52,302 nt of DNA from Methylophilaceae bacterium (GTDB lineage Bacteria > Pseudomonadota > Gammaproteobacteria > Burkholderiales > Methylophilaceae), in NCBI GenBank assembly GCA_011391175.1, contig JAABQZ010000004.1, positions 1 through 52,302 of the forward strand, written 5' to 3'. Position 1 is the first letter of the stretch. Each line of letters begins with the position of its first letter. Positions 38,804-47,127 of this stretch are shown here, one piece after another. Both the position numbers and the translations under genes were made by a program. The notes beneath the pieces were generated by a model. It made no database searches, was not told where the DNA came from, and saw nothing but the letters and a program-made list of their open reading frames with translations.

Positions 38804-39223
38804 ATGACTAAATTAACCAAACCAAATGGTATGCTCGGAATACGCCATGTGGCGCTATTTGTAAAAGAGTTAGATATCGCGATAGATTTTTACACGCGTA
38901 TCATGGGCATGCGCATTGAATGGCAGCCTGATGCTGATAATGTTTACTTAACCAACGAAGGCGATGTATTTGCGTTGCATCGAGTAGATTACGCGCCTCA
39001 AGCGCAGCAGCGTCTAGATCATATTGGGTTCGTGCTAAAAACATCAGAAGATGTAGATAACTGGTACGCCTATTTTGTGAATTGTGGCGTAAAGATAACC
39101 GAATCACCTAAAACGCACCGAGATGGATCACATGGCTTTTATTGTTTAGACGCGGTGGGGCACTTGTTAGAGATTATTTATCATCCACCGATTTCGGCAC
39201 TTATTTCAAATAAGTCGCCCTAG
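38804..39223 (+). CDS. VOC (glyoxalase/dioxygenase superfamily) protein
   Basis: A 139-residue, single-domain vicinal-oxygen-chelate protein. It starts LGIRHVALFVKELDIAIDFYTRIMGMR, has VYLTNEGDVFALHRVD and RLDHIGFVLKTSEDV, and ends with SHGFYCLDAVGHLLEIIYHPP. The His and Glu residues at strand starts and ends (RHVAL, LDHIGF, LEIIYH) are the usual metal ligands. The reaction cannot be told from sequence. The last four bases overlap the end of the convergent DUF2322 gene. Confidence 0.88.
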   Translation: MTKLTKPNGMLGIRHVALFVKELDIAIDFYTRIMGMRIEWQPDADNVYLTNEGDVFALHRVDYAPQAQQRLDHIGFVLKTSEDVDNWYAYFVNCGVKITESPKTHRDGSHGFYCLDAVGHLLEIIYHPPISALISNKSP

Positions 39224-39537
39224 TGTGTGATTACTTTCATGGTTAATGGCGCTTCATTTTCTAGCACGTTAATTAACCTATCTACATTAGGGTGTTTTCC
39301 GGGGCAGTTTTCTGCATCTTCAGTATGCTCAGCATACAACGCCAAGCCTTCAACTGCTGCGTCTAGCGTAATGCCACCATACATTTTATATAGGTGGTAA
39401 AACACCTTAACAGAGCCTTGACTGCCAGGTTTGTTTTCAATGCTACCTGCGAGCGTGCCATTTTCGAGGTAAAGCTCTATACGCTGCACCTCGTCGGCGC
39501 TATCAAGCGTTAGTAGCACATCACTAAATTTTTGCAT
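39220..39537 (-). CDS. DUF2322 family protein
   Basis: A 105-residue cytosolic protein with VQRIELYLENGTLAGSIENKPGSQGSVKVFYHLY, then a GLALYAEHTEDAENCPGKHPNVDRL segment. These fit my memory of DUF2322, a small family of proteobacteria with unknown function. It is downstream of coq7 on the same strand, 28 bases away, and overlaps the VOC gene by four bases at the 3' ends. Confidence 0.7.
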   Translation of the reverse strand: MQKFSDVLLTLDSADEVQRIELYLENGTLAGSIENKPGSQGSVKVFYHLYKMYGGITLDAAVEGLALYAEHTEDAENCPGKHPNVDRLINVLENEAPLTMKVITH

Positions 39538-39565
39538 ATTTGTTTAAAACCTTAATATTAAAAGA

Positions 39566-40189
39566 CTAGATGTAATAAGCTGTTTTTGTCATTATTTTAG
39601 AAGCAAGCTGCATGCCAAGCTTGACTGGTGCGGGTAACTCGCCACCACCAAGTTGTGTGGCTTCAGCCGCATGTGCCGCTTCATCTTGTTGCATCTGTTC
39701 AACAATTGTACGCGTTTTAATGTCAGTTTCATCCAACAGGTTTAAATGACTTTGCAGATGTGAAGCAACTTGCTTTTCGGTTTCAGCTAAAAAGCCCAAG
39801 TTCCATTTATCACCAAGTGCACCAGCTACTGCACCTAGGGTAAAACTTCCTGCGTACCAAAGCGGATTCAACATACTTTTACGTCCGCCCAGCTCGTTGA
39901 TGCGTGCCTCGCACCAAGCAAGGTGATCGGTTTCTTCATCTGCTGCGTGTTGTAATGCGCTTACTATATGTGGACTTTTGCTGGTGAGCGCTTGCCCACT
40001 GTAAAGTGCTTGTGCACACACTTCGCCTACGTGGTTGATGCGCATCAGTGCCGCTGCGTGTTGCCTGCTTTGGTCATTCAGTGCTGGCTCATCAATACTT
40101 GCGTCTGGGCGCGGTCTGGCGGCAGTGCAAGTTGCGAAAATGGTACGCAATCCTGTGTCAAAAGTGTTAATTAGTTGGTCAATATTCAT
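39566..40189 (-). CDS. coq7: 3-demethoxyubiquinol 3-hydroxylase (Coq7)
   Basis: Coq7 is the di-iron hydroxylase of ubiquinone synthesis that acts on the demethoxy intermediate. The 207-residue protein shows the carboxylate-bridged di-iron ligands in [30 protein letters not shown], and [13 protein letters not shown], the E-ExxH-E-ExxH order of the family. It has the long N-terminal part found in betaproteobacterial and Pseudomonas forms. Ubiquinone made here serves respiration including methylotrophic oxidation. The terminator behind ctpA separates it from that gene. Confidence 0.96.
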   Translation of the reverse strand: MNIDQLINTFDTGLRTIFATCTAARPRPDASIDEPALNDQSRQHAAALMRINHVGEVCAQALYSGQALTSKSPHIVSALQHAADEETDHLAWCEARINELGGRKSMLNPLWYAGSFTLGAVAGALGDKWNLGFLAETEKQVASHLQSHLNLLDETDIKTRTIVEQMQQDEAAHAAEATQLGGGELPAPVKLGMQLASKIMTKTAYYI

Positions 40190-40259
40190 CTAGTTAGTTT
40201 AATCCAAATTTACCAGCATTTGTGTGGTTTTGTGTGAGGCTTTGTGCATCAATGGGTAC

Positions 40260-40293
40260 AAAAAAGCCCGCATATTTTGTTAGCAGGCTTTTT
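40260..40293 (-). terminator. Rho-independent terminator of ctpA
   Basis: AAAAAGCC (40261-40268) pairs with GGCTTTTT (40286-40293), with two more G-C pairs inside after one mismatch. On the reverse strand it ends in a T-run, 28 bases past the ctpA stop. Confidence 0.85.
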
Positions 40294-40320
40294 AATTGAA
40301 ACTTAATTCTACTTTAAAAA

Positions 40321-41772
40321 TTATTTTGTAGCGGGTTTTACTTCAACTGGTTTTGCTATTGCTACTTTAGGCTCTGGCAATTTTTGCACTGGCAAGCCTT
40401 TGAGCACATTCATGGCTTGCACAAATTGAAAGTCATCTTTGCTGGCAGGCTCAATCGGGCCTTGTGGTTCAGCAAATTGTTTCTCGTTTAATTTGGCTTT
40501 AGCCGCTGCTTCTTTGGCTGCGTCTTTCACTCTAGCAGCCTCGGCCGCTTCCGCCGCATCTTTAGGGTTAGATAAATGCTTGGCTAAATCTGCTTCGTGT
40601 AGGTTGTTAGATTGGTCAGAGCCGTCTTCCACAATAATGTCTGGTACGATGCCTTTGGCTTGAATCGAACGACCATTTGGCGTGAAGTAGCGTGCTGTGG
40701 TGAGCTTGATTGCGCTGCCATTATTCATCGGCAATATCGTTTGAACAGAGCCTTTGCCAAAACTTTGTACGCCCAAAATCGTTGCACGTTTATGGTCTTG
40801 CAGCGCACCTGCTACGATTTCTGATGCTGATGCTGAACCTGAATTTACTAAAACCACCATCGGCGTTTTTTTGTAAGATTCAGGCACGTTTTTAAGATAA
40901 TCGCTTTTGCCTCTTCTTGCGTAATCTAATGGGTTGGCACTTAAACGCATTTTAGAGTCTTGTATACGACCTTCGGTATACACCACCAAATCATTTTTTG
41001 GTAAAAAGGCTGCTGATACGCCAACTGCCGCATCTAACAAGCCGCCTGGGTTGTTGCGCATATCAAGTACCAAGCCTTTAAACGGGCCTTTGTTTTGCGC
41101 CTCTAGTGAAACTAAAGCTTTAGCTAAATCTTCACCAGTGTGGTCTTGAAACTGTGTGATGCGCACATAGGCATAATCTTTTTCGATGTATTTATTTTTA
41201 ACACTCTGTGTTTTAATAATGGCACGCACAAGGCTAAAAGTAAGTGGTTTAGCCTCGCCTTTGCGCAATACTGTTAGCACAATAGGCGTATCTGGTTTGC
41301 CGCGCATTTTCTTTACGGCGTCGTTCAGTGTTAAGCCACGCACTTGTGTGTCGTCAAGTTTGCTAATCAAATCACCACTTTTAAGGCCAGCTTTATAGGC
41401 TGGGCTGTCTTCAATCGGCGTCACTACTTTGACTAGGCCTTCTTCCATCGCTACCTCAATACCCAAGCCACCAAATTCGCCTTGAGTGCCAGCTTGCAAG
41501 TCTTTGTAAGCATCGGCATCCATGAAGGTTGAGTGTGGGTCTAAGCCAGACAGCATGCCAGTCAAAGCTTCGTTAATCAGTTTTTTATCTTCTACAGACT
41601 CAACATAATCACTTTTAACTTTGCCAAACACCTCAGCAAACACTCGTAAATCATCAATTGGTAATTGTGAAGCAGTGACTTTTTCGGCCAGTGCAGAAAA
41701 GTTAAGGCTAATTAAAACGCCTATCATCACGCCAGAGCCGATAAGACCAAATTTTTGAAAAGTAGACCGCAT
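40321..41772 (-). CDS. ctpA: Carboxy-terminal processing protease (S41 family)
   Basis: A periplasmic serine protease that trims or degrades envelope proteins. The 483 residues begin with a signal/anchor segment (GLIGSGVMIGVLISLNFSALA). A PDZ domain follows (GGLGIEVAMEEGLVKVVTPIEDSPAYKAGLKSGDLI). The S41 core has MRNNPGGLLDAAVGVSAAFL, LVNSGSASASEIVAGALQDH with the catalytic Ser, and SFGKGSVQ with the Lys. The last 90 residues are Ala/Lys/Glu-rich (AAEAARVKDAAKEAAAK) and probably helical. I chose the ATG at 41772 because AAAGGG lies five bases upstream; a GTG six bases earlier is possible. Confidence 0.96.
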   Translation of the reverse strand: MRSTFQKFGLIGSGVMIGVLISLNFSALAEKVTASQLPIDDLRVFAEVFGKVKSDYVESVEDKKLINEALTGMLSGLDPHSTFMDADAYKDLQAGTQGEFGGLGIEVAMEEGLVKVVTPIEDSPAYKAGLKSGDLISKLDDTQVRGLTLNDAVKKMRGKPDTPIVLTVLRKGEAKPLTFSLVRAIIKTQSVKNKYIEKDYAYVRITQFQDHTGEDLAKALVSLEAQNKGPFKGLVLDMRNNPGGLLDAAVGVSAAFLPKNDLVVYTEGRIQDSKMRLSANPLDYARRGKSDYLKNVPESYKKTPMVVLVNSGSASASEIVAGALQDHKRATILGVQSFGKGSVQTILPMNNGSAIKLTTARYFTPNGRSIQAKGIVPDIIVEDGSDQSNNLHEADLAKHLSNPKDAAEAAEAARVKDAAKEAAAKAKLNEKQFAEPQGPIEPASKDDFQFVQAMNVLKGLPVQKLPEPKVAIAKPVEVKPATK

Positions 41773-41942
41773 GCACACCCTTTAACTTAAAAATAATTAA
41801 TATCACTATGCTTAACGCATGACTAACGTTAAGAGCTTACAATAAGATAATAGGTTCATTTTGCACTTTTTCAAGGCGTTTGAATAGTCAAAAGGCGGAA
41901 AACGACAAATGCGAAACATTCACCATAACATTTGGGAAGAAC

Positions 41943-42236
41943 ATGCTTAAACATCAAGTTGAGATTGAATATTGCACCCAGTGCAGATGGCTATTACGCG
42001 CTACTTGGCTGGCGCAAGAGCTATTAACCACTTTCGAGGCGGACTTGGCCGGTGTGAATTTGATGCCAGGCACAGGCGGTGTGCTAGAGGTGCGGCTGAA
42101 CGGTGTACTGCTGTTTAGTCGTAAGCAGGCAGGGCGTTTTCCGGAGTCTAAAGAGTTAAAACAGCTGATACGCGATGTGATTTCACCAGAGCGCGATCTG
42201 GGGCATAGCGACAAGCAGGTTCATAGCGATAAATAA
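41943..42236 (+). CDS. SelT/SelW/SelH (Rdx) family thioredoxin-like protein
   Basis: A 97-residue Rdx-family protein, the bacterial relative of selenoproteins W, T and H. The redox motif YCTQCRWLLRATWLAQELL has CxxC in place of the CxxU of selenoproteins. GTGGVLEVRLNGVLLFSRK is the second family block, followed by GRFPESKELKQLIRDVI. It is probably a small thiol oxidoreductase of unknown partner. The C-terminus has a repeated HSDK. The frame opens at 41880, but the family starts just before EIEYCTQC, and GGGAAG lies ahead of the 41943 ATG. Confidence 0.93.
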   Translation: MLKHQVEIEYCTQCRWLLRATWLAQELLTTFEADLAGVNLMPGTGGVLEVRLNGVLLFSRKQAGRFPESKELKQLIRDVISPERDLGHSDKQVHSDK

Positions 42237-42406
42237 GTCAGACAGTAACAGCTAACTCTAAATGTATTTGCGACTGACAATGCGAACTATTTGCAGTTCT
42301 GCTAGCCAGTTTTTTTTGCGATACACTGCGTTTTGCTGAGTTGATAGGTAATCTCAATAAATCACCTTAAAGTACTCAAATTTGTATGTAAAAAATGGAG
42401 AAAGAA

Positions 42407-42868
42407 ATGGCTTCAGATCACGCTGTAGATACCCCGGTTACCAAAGCATTAAATACAATCTTAGAGCTCGAACTTGCTGGGGTGGTGCGCTATACGCATT
42501 ACGCGCTGATGGTGTTTGGCTACAATCGTATACCAATCGTTTCTTGGCTGCGTGGACAAGCGGCCGAATCACTTGCGCACGCTGATAAAGCGGGTGAGTT
42601 GATTACGCATTTGGGCGGGCATCCTTCATTGTCTATTGGCCCGTTGCTAGAAACGCATAATCACGATATTGGTGATATTTTACGTGAATCAATGGCGCAC
42701 GAAAAACTAGCATTAAACGCTTATAAAGCCTTATTAAAACTGGTTGAGGGCGATTCTGTGATGTTAGAAGAATATGCGCGTGAGATGATTTATCTAGAAG
42801 AATTGCATTCTGGTGAAGTAGATAAAATGCTACGTAAGCCCGGTGATTTGGCCAAGTTTCACGAATAA
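42407..42868 (+). CDS. Ferritin-like / bacterioferritin-like protein
   Basis: A 153-residue four-helix-bundle protein. Metal-ligand type residues are in ILELELAGVVRYTHYALM (helix A), ESLAHADKAGELI (helix B), SMAHEKLALNAYKALL (helix C) and EEYAREMIYLEELHSGEVDKML (helix D), the E-ExxH-E-ExxH order of ferritin-like di-iron proteins. It resembles bacterioferritin but is not close enough to claim iron storage. The ATG at 42407 is used because GGAGAAAGAA precedes it. It is a single-gene unit ended by a very stable hairpin. Confidence 0.9.
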   Translation: MASDHAVDTPVTKALNTILELELAGVVRYTHYALMVFGYNRIPIVSWLRGQAAESLAHADKAGELITHLGGHPSLSIGPLLETHNHDIGDILRESMAHEKLALNAYKALLKLVEGDSVMLEEYAREMIYLEELHSGEVDKMLRKPGDLAKFHE

Positions 42869-42890
42869 CAAGTTTGACGAGTAAATATTA

Positions 42891-42935
42891 ATGCCATGCA
42901 AGCCAATATCCATGAGGCTTGCATGGCATTGTTTT
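42891..42935 (+). terminator. 14-bp hairpin terminator; also REP-like element copy A
   Basis: ATGCCATGCAAGCC (42891-42904) and GGCTTGCATGGCAT (42916-42929) form a perfect 14-bp stem around an 11-nt loop, followed by TGTTTTT. It ends the ferritin-like gene. The inner stem and loop match copy B at 25140-25164. Confidence 0.85.
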
Positions 42936-42956
42936 TATTAAGGCTATAGATTGTTT

Positions 42957-43511
42957 TTATTGACTGGTTTCTGCTTCTTTATCTAGCCGTTGCGCACCAT
43001 TAAAACGGCTAGACCAGTAGCCAGCCTGCATATTTTCTACACGTACCACCTTACCAGAGCTAGGTGCATGAATAAATTTGTTATCGCCAATATAAATACC
43101 CACATGTGAAAACGCACTTTTTAGCGTATTAAAAAATACCAAATCACCCGGCTGCAATTCATCTTTTTTAACGGTTTTGCCCAGCTGACTAATCGCACGC
43201 GCTGTAGGCGGCAAGGTTAAGTTCGCTGCGTTGTGAAAGACATAGCGCACAAAACCACTACAATCAAAGCCAGTTTCAGGGCTATTACCACCAAATTTGT
43301 ATTTAATGCCAGTTAGGCTAAGCGCATTAATAATCACCTCTTGCGCTTTGGCTTTCCAGCCTGATACTGCATCTTGCGCAGCAGGAATTTCAGTAAGACC
43401 ATCCGCGCTGTAAAGCACCACGCCTTCCGCGTTTTCAGTGAGTACTTCATCCGCCATGGCTGGCGCGCAAAGGCTAAGGCTGCATATAAAAGTGTAGATA
43501 AGAAATTTCAT
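42957..43511 (-). CDS. NlpC/P60 family (C40) cell-wall peptidase
   Basis: An exported peptidoglycan endopeptidase of 184 residues. The signal peptide ends near CAPAMADEV. The catalytic Cys is in GFDCSGFVRYVF, the first His in SHVGIYIGDNKFIHAP and the second polar/His position in the same segment; PGDLVFF separates the two blocks. The layout is typical of single-domain NlpC/P60 hydrolases, which cut the D-glutamyl bond of the stem peptide. It is a single gene between two terminators, with a poor ribosome binding site. Confidence 0.95.
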   Translation of the reverse strand: MKFLIYTFICSLSLCAPAMADEVLTENAEGVVLYSADGLTEIPAAQDAVSGWKAKAQEVIINALSLTGIKYKFGGNSPETGFDCSGFVRYVFHNAANLTLPPTARAISQLGKTVKKDELQPGDLVFFNTLKSAFSHVGIYIGDNKFIHAPSSGKVVRVENMQAGYWSSRFNGAQRLDKEAETSQ

Positions 43512-43529
43512 TGGAGATAATTGTAGGCT

Positions 43530-43585
43530 AAAAATAAAAAACCTACTTTAAAAAATTAAGTAGTGACGCTTAAAAATAAAGTAGG
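43530..43585 (-). terminator. Terminator of the glycine-rich membrane protein gene
   Basis: On the reverse strand CCTACTTTA (43585-43577) pairs with TAAAGTAGG (43550-43542) around a 26-nt loop, followed by TTTTTTATTTTT. The loop is long but can fold further. Confidence 0.75.
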
Positions 43586-43601
43586 CTTGAAGGTTGTCAA
43601 T

Positions 43602-43889
43602 TTATTGTTTTGCCATTGCGTTTTTAATTAAGCCGACTATGGCTAATAATACGCCGCCACCTACACCACCACCCGCCACTTGCGTGATAATTGAGGCAAT
43701 GTCCATACTGCCAGCCGCTTCAGCACCGCCCACGCCTAACATGCTAAGTAACTGACCACCCAAGCCGCCGCCTAAAATACCGACAACTGAATTAAGCACT
43801 GGGCCTAGACTAGCATTTTTCATTAAACTGCCAGCCACATTGCCGCCAACAGCACCGCTTATTAACTGAATTATTAAACCTAAATCCAT
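43602..43889 (-). CDS. Small glycine-rich membrane protein, function unknown
   Basis: A 95-residue protein made almost entirely of Gly, Ala, Leu, Ile and Val, with three or four hydrophobic segments separated by glycine clusters (SGAVGGNVAGSL, VGILGGGLGGQLLSM, AGGGVGGGVLLAIVGLI). It resembles a family of short proteins often left as hypothetical or wrongly named DNA methyltransferase. The composition suggests an inner-membrane protein. It has its own terminator, and GGGAGG lies eight bases ahead of the ATG, a strong ribosome binding site that supports real expression. Confidence 0.8.
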   Translation of the reverse strand: MDLGLIIQLISGAVGGNVAGSLMKNASLGPVLNSVVGILGGGLGGQLLSMLGVGGAEAAGSMDIASIITQVAGGGVGGGVLLAIVGLIKNAMAKQ

Positions 43890-44018
43890 ACATCCTCCCT
43901 AAAGTAATGACAGAATTAAATGTTTACAGCACACCTAGGCTAACAATAACCAGTGCTTAACGCAATAGTTTTTAACTTGCAGCACAATCACTTAGCGTAT
44001 TCATGGGATAATTTGGCT

Positions 44019-45953
44019 ATGGCAGAAACCTCCACACTTCCCCAAATTTTTAAAGCAAATGGCGCACTGGCCGATGCGATACAAGGCTTTAGCGAACGCA
44101 AAGAGCAGCTAGAAATGGCACTGGCAATTGAGGATGCCATTAAAAATAATATGCAGCTGATTGCAGAGGCGGGAACTGGCACTGGCAAAACTTTTGCCTA
44201 TTTGGTGCCAGCGCTGCTGTCTGGAGGCAAGGTGATTATTTCTACTGGTACCAAAACCCTGCAAGATCAGCTGTTTAACCGTGACCTGCCAAACGTTAGG
44301 GACGCGTTAAGGGTGCCAGTCACGGTAGCCATGCTAAAAGGTCGCGCCAATTATGTGTGCCATTATCATTTAGAAGCTGCCGCGCAAAGTGGCCGCTTTG
44401 CTTCGCGCGAAGACGCAAAGTATGTACATTTGATTAAAAACTTTGCTGAAAATAGCAAAACGGGCGACAAAGCTGAACTCACCGATGTGCCAGAAAATGC
44501 GACCATCTGGATGAACGTCACCAGCACACGCGATAATTGCTTGGGCCAAGATTGCAACTATTACAAAGAATGTTTTGTGATGGAGGCGCGTAAAAAAGCG
44601 CTGGCGGCGGATGTGATTGTGGTTAACCATCACCTGTTTTTTGCTGATGTCATGCTGCGCGACGAAGGCGTGGCTGAGCTGTTGCCTTCTGCTAACACGG
44701 TAATTTTTGATGAAGCACACCAATTACCTGAAGTGGCAGGGCTATTCTTTGGTGAGGATATTTCTACAAGCCAACTCGTTGAACTGTGCCGTGACAGCAC
44801 TACAGCGCATCTCACCTTGGCGAAAGATTGCGTTGCGCTGGGTGAAAGCATTCCTAAATTAGAAAAAGCCTGTAAAGATTTCAGGCTAGTGTTCCAATAC
44901 GAAGGCTCAAGATTACCTGTTAATAAAGCACTAGCGTTAAAAAATTTCGAATCTGCGTTTGCAGATATGCAAAGCATGCTCAAGGCCTTAAATGCGGTGC
45001 TAGAAAGCCAGGCCGCGCGTGACCCAATGTTAGAAAAATGTTGGCAACGTGGCGAAGAGCTTAATCTGCAACTTACGCGTTGGCTTAAGGCCGAAAATGC
45101 CAATTTAGTGCGATGGGTAGAGGTGTTTACGCAAAGTGTGCAATTGCACGCCACGCCGCTGAGTGTGGCTGATGGCTTTAGTAAACAGCTCAACGCGCAG
45201 CCACGTGCCTGGATTTTTACCTCGGCCACATTAGCGGTAAAAAGCGATTTCAGTCACTACCAAGCACAAATGGGCTTAACCAATGCTGCAACTGGTTATT
45301 GGCAAAGCCCATTTGATTATGGCCTGCAAGCCTTGCTGTATGCGCCTGCTGGCATGCCAGATCCTAACTCATCGGGCTATACTGCTGCTGTTGCTGCTGT
45401 GAGCTTGCCCGTGATACAAGCCAGCCGTGGCCGTGCGTTTGTGCTGTGCACTAGTTTGCGTGCCATGCGCGAAGTGCATGCGCTGTTAAAAGATGCGTTT
45501 GGCGAAAATGGCATGGAGTATCCATTATTACTGCAAGGCGAAAGCACGCGCACCGAATTATTAGACCGCTTTCGTGCGCATGGCAACGCTGTGCTGGTGG
45601 GCAGCCAAAGCTTTTGGGAAGGCGTCGATGTACGCGGCGAAGCATTATCAGTAGTGATTATCGACAAGCTGCCATTCGCTCCGCCCGATGACCCCGTACT
45701 GTCTGCGCGTATTGATAAATTGACGGCAGATGGCAAAAATGCCTTTATGGAATATCAATTGCCTTACTCTGTCATCACGCTCAAGCAAGGCGCAGGGCGC
45801 TTAATCCGCGATGAAACCGATAGGGGCGTGCTAGTGATTTGTGACCCGCGTCTTATCACCAAACCTTATGGCAAACGCATTTGGCAAAGCCTGCCGCCGT
45901 TTAAGCGCACTAAGCAGTTGGCGGATGTGGAGGCGTTTTTTGGAGCCCAGTAA
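44019..45953 (+). CDS. DinG/YoaA-type iron-sulfur helicase
   Basis: An XPD-like superfamily 2 DNA helicase of 644 residues, 5'-3' in known members. Motifs: FSERKEQLEMALAIEDAI, Walker A IAEAGTGTGKTFAYLVPALL, TGTKTLQDQLF, the iron-sulfur cluster cysteines in NYVCHYH and DNCLGQDCNYYKECFVMEARK, VVNHHLFFADVML, the DEAH box VIFDEAHQLPEVA, then FTSATLAV, VLVGSQSFWEGVDV and LKQGAGRLIRDE. Four cysteines are present, so the cluster should assemble. The frame opens at 43953; the ATG at 44019 gives the usual start. It is convergent with fae. Confidence 0.95.
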   Translation: MAETSTLPQIFKANGALADAIQGFSERKEQLEMALAIEDAIKNNMQLIAEAGTGTGKTFAYLVPALLSGGKVIISTGTKTLQDQLFNRDLPNVRDALRVPVTVAMLKGRANYVCHYHLEAAAQSGRFASREDAKYVHLIKNFAENSKTGDKAELTDVPENATIWMNVTSTRDNCLGQDCNYYKECFVMEARKKALAADVIVVNHHLFFADVMLRDEGVAELLPSANTVIFDEAHQLPEVAGLFFGEDISTSQLVELCRDSTTAHLTLAKDCVALGESIPKLEKACKDFRLVFQYEGSRLPVNKALALKNFESAFADMQSMLKALNAVLESQAARDPMLEKCWQRGEELNLQLTRWLKAENANLVRWVEVFTQSVQLHATPLSVADGFSKQLNAQPRAWIFTSATLAVKSDFSHYQAQMGLTNAATGYWQSPFDYGLQALLYAPAGMPDPNSSGYTAAVAAVSLPVIQASRGRAFVLCTSLRAMREVHALLKDAFGENGMEYPLLLQGESTRTELLDRFRAHGNAVLVGSQSFWEGVDVRGEALSVVIIDKLPFAPPDDPVLSARIDKLTADGKNAFMEYQLPYSVITLKQGAGRLIRDETDRGVLVICDPRLITKPYGKRIWQSLPPFKRTKQLADVEAFFGAQ

Positions 45954-45974
45954 TAATAGGCTCCAATCAACGAC

Positions 45975-46511
45975 CTAGAACCCACCTTTCTTATAATCAT
46001 GTGCAGCAAGAGGATGGTGAACGACCCTTTCCTGCGCTATTACCTCGTCGGGGAGAGGTAGGCCTAATACCGCCCGTTTGAGTGCAAGCTTAGTAGCCTC
46101 ATAATTCCAGTCCTGAATTTTGGTGTTGTCTTCAGCATCCCAGTGAATGAAAACGCCGACACAAATGAATATGTCATTCGCTTCTTCAATCGGGATTACA
46201 CCCTCTCTTACGCTATCCGCAACCGCAGCAGCAACGCCGCATTGTGCAGGCCCGAACATCTGTACGGCCTGCTTCACATTTTTAATATCCACTTTATTGA
46301 ACATAACTGTAGGCGGTTTGGTCATGAGGTTAGGCGCAACTACAGAAAGTAATGCATTGTCGCCCCGTTTCTGATTAGTTAAGGCAATACAGAAGGCAGT
46401 CTCAGCGCCACTGCCGCGTGGACCAATAATGAGGTCAATATGAGCAACTTCATTGCCTTCACCTACCAAAGCTTCTCCAACAAGTACTTTGTTAATTTTG
46501 CTTGTGTTCAT
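45975..46511 (-). CDS. fae: Formaldehyde-activating enzyme
   Basis: Fae condenses formaldehyde with tetrahydromethanopterin to methylene-H4MPT, the entry to H4MPT-linked formaldehyde oxidation and detoxification. The 178-residue protein has [30 protein letters not shown] with the catalytic His in [31 protein letters not shown], and [30 protein letters not shown], all close to methylotroph Fae. The tail ([16 protein letters not shown]) is longer than I recall for Fae1, so this could be a paralog. The frame extends upstream to 46604; the ATG at 46511 follows AAAGG and matches the family start. No other H4MPT-pathway gene is in the window. Confidence 0.95.
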   Translation of the reverse strand: MNTSKINKVLVGEALVGEGNEVAHIDLIIGPRGSGAETAFCIALTNQKRGDNALLSVVAPNLMTKPPTVMFNKVDIKNVKQAVQMFGPAQCGVAAAVADSVREGVIPIEEANDIFICVGVFIHWDAEDNTKIQDWNYEATKLALKRAVLGLPLPDEVIAQERVVHHPLAAHDYKKGGF

Positions 46512-46725
46512 GATGTTTTTACCTTTCTGGTTTTGATTAGGTATGAGTGACCATTGAGGAAAAGTGTGCGTCTTTATACGTCTCAACTTGATTGCAGAAT
46601 CCATAAAGAATTCGATATTTAATTTGCTGTAAAGTTCTTAATTACCGACACTTACTGGTGTGAAAAACATTGCTAAAAGAATATGGAATAATCGTCAAAA
46701 TACGCTTTTATTGTATAGTGCCGGA

Positions 46726-47127
46726 ATGCTAATCATCATCCCCGAGGGCGAATACGAACTCACCGCTATCCGCGCGCAAGGGGCGGGTGGGCAAAATGTG
46801 AATAAAGTGTCTTCAGCCATTCATTTGCGTTTTGATATTTATGCATCATCGTTAAGCGACTGGTTGAAAGCGCGCTTAATGAATAGTAAAGATAACCGCA
46901 TTACGGATGAAGGCATATTAATACTCAAAGCCCAGCAGTATCGCACGCAAGAAGCGAATAAAAAAGATGCGATTAAGCGCTTGCATGAGATTGTAAATGC
47001 CGCAAACCAAGTAAAGCCGATGCGTTACGCCACCAAACCGAGTTATGGTTCTAAACAAAGGCGATTGGAAGGTAAGACAATACGTAAGCAAGTGAAACAA
47101 TTGCGCGGTAAAATATCGTCCGAATGA
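46726..47127 (+). CDS. arfB: Ribosome-rescue peptidyl-tRNA hydrolase ArfB
   Basis: ArfB (YaeJ) frees ribosomes stalled at mRNA ends by hydrolysing peptidyl-tRNA. The 133 residues start IPEGEYELTAIRAQGAGGQNVNKVSSAIHLRFD, with the catalytic GGQ motif, and end in a basic tail (KPSYGSKQRRLEGKTIRKQVKQLRGK) that enters the mRNA channel. The frame can open at a GTG at 46660, but that adds residues unlike the family, so the ATG at 46726 is used; its ribosome binding site is poor. Four-base overlaps link arfB, tsaB and rimI. Confidence 0.93.
   Translation: MLIIIPEGEYELTAIRAQGAGGQNVNKVSSAIHLRFDIYASSLSDWLKARLMNSKDNRITDEGILILKAQQYRTQEANKKDAIKRLHEIVNAANQVKPMRYATKPSYGSKQRRLEGKTIRKQVKQLRGKISSE

Noticed and set aside
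44630-45229. 199-residue open frame antisense to the DinG-type helicase
   Set aside because: It is a shadow of the helicase codons, Ser/Leu-rich, with no start signal.
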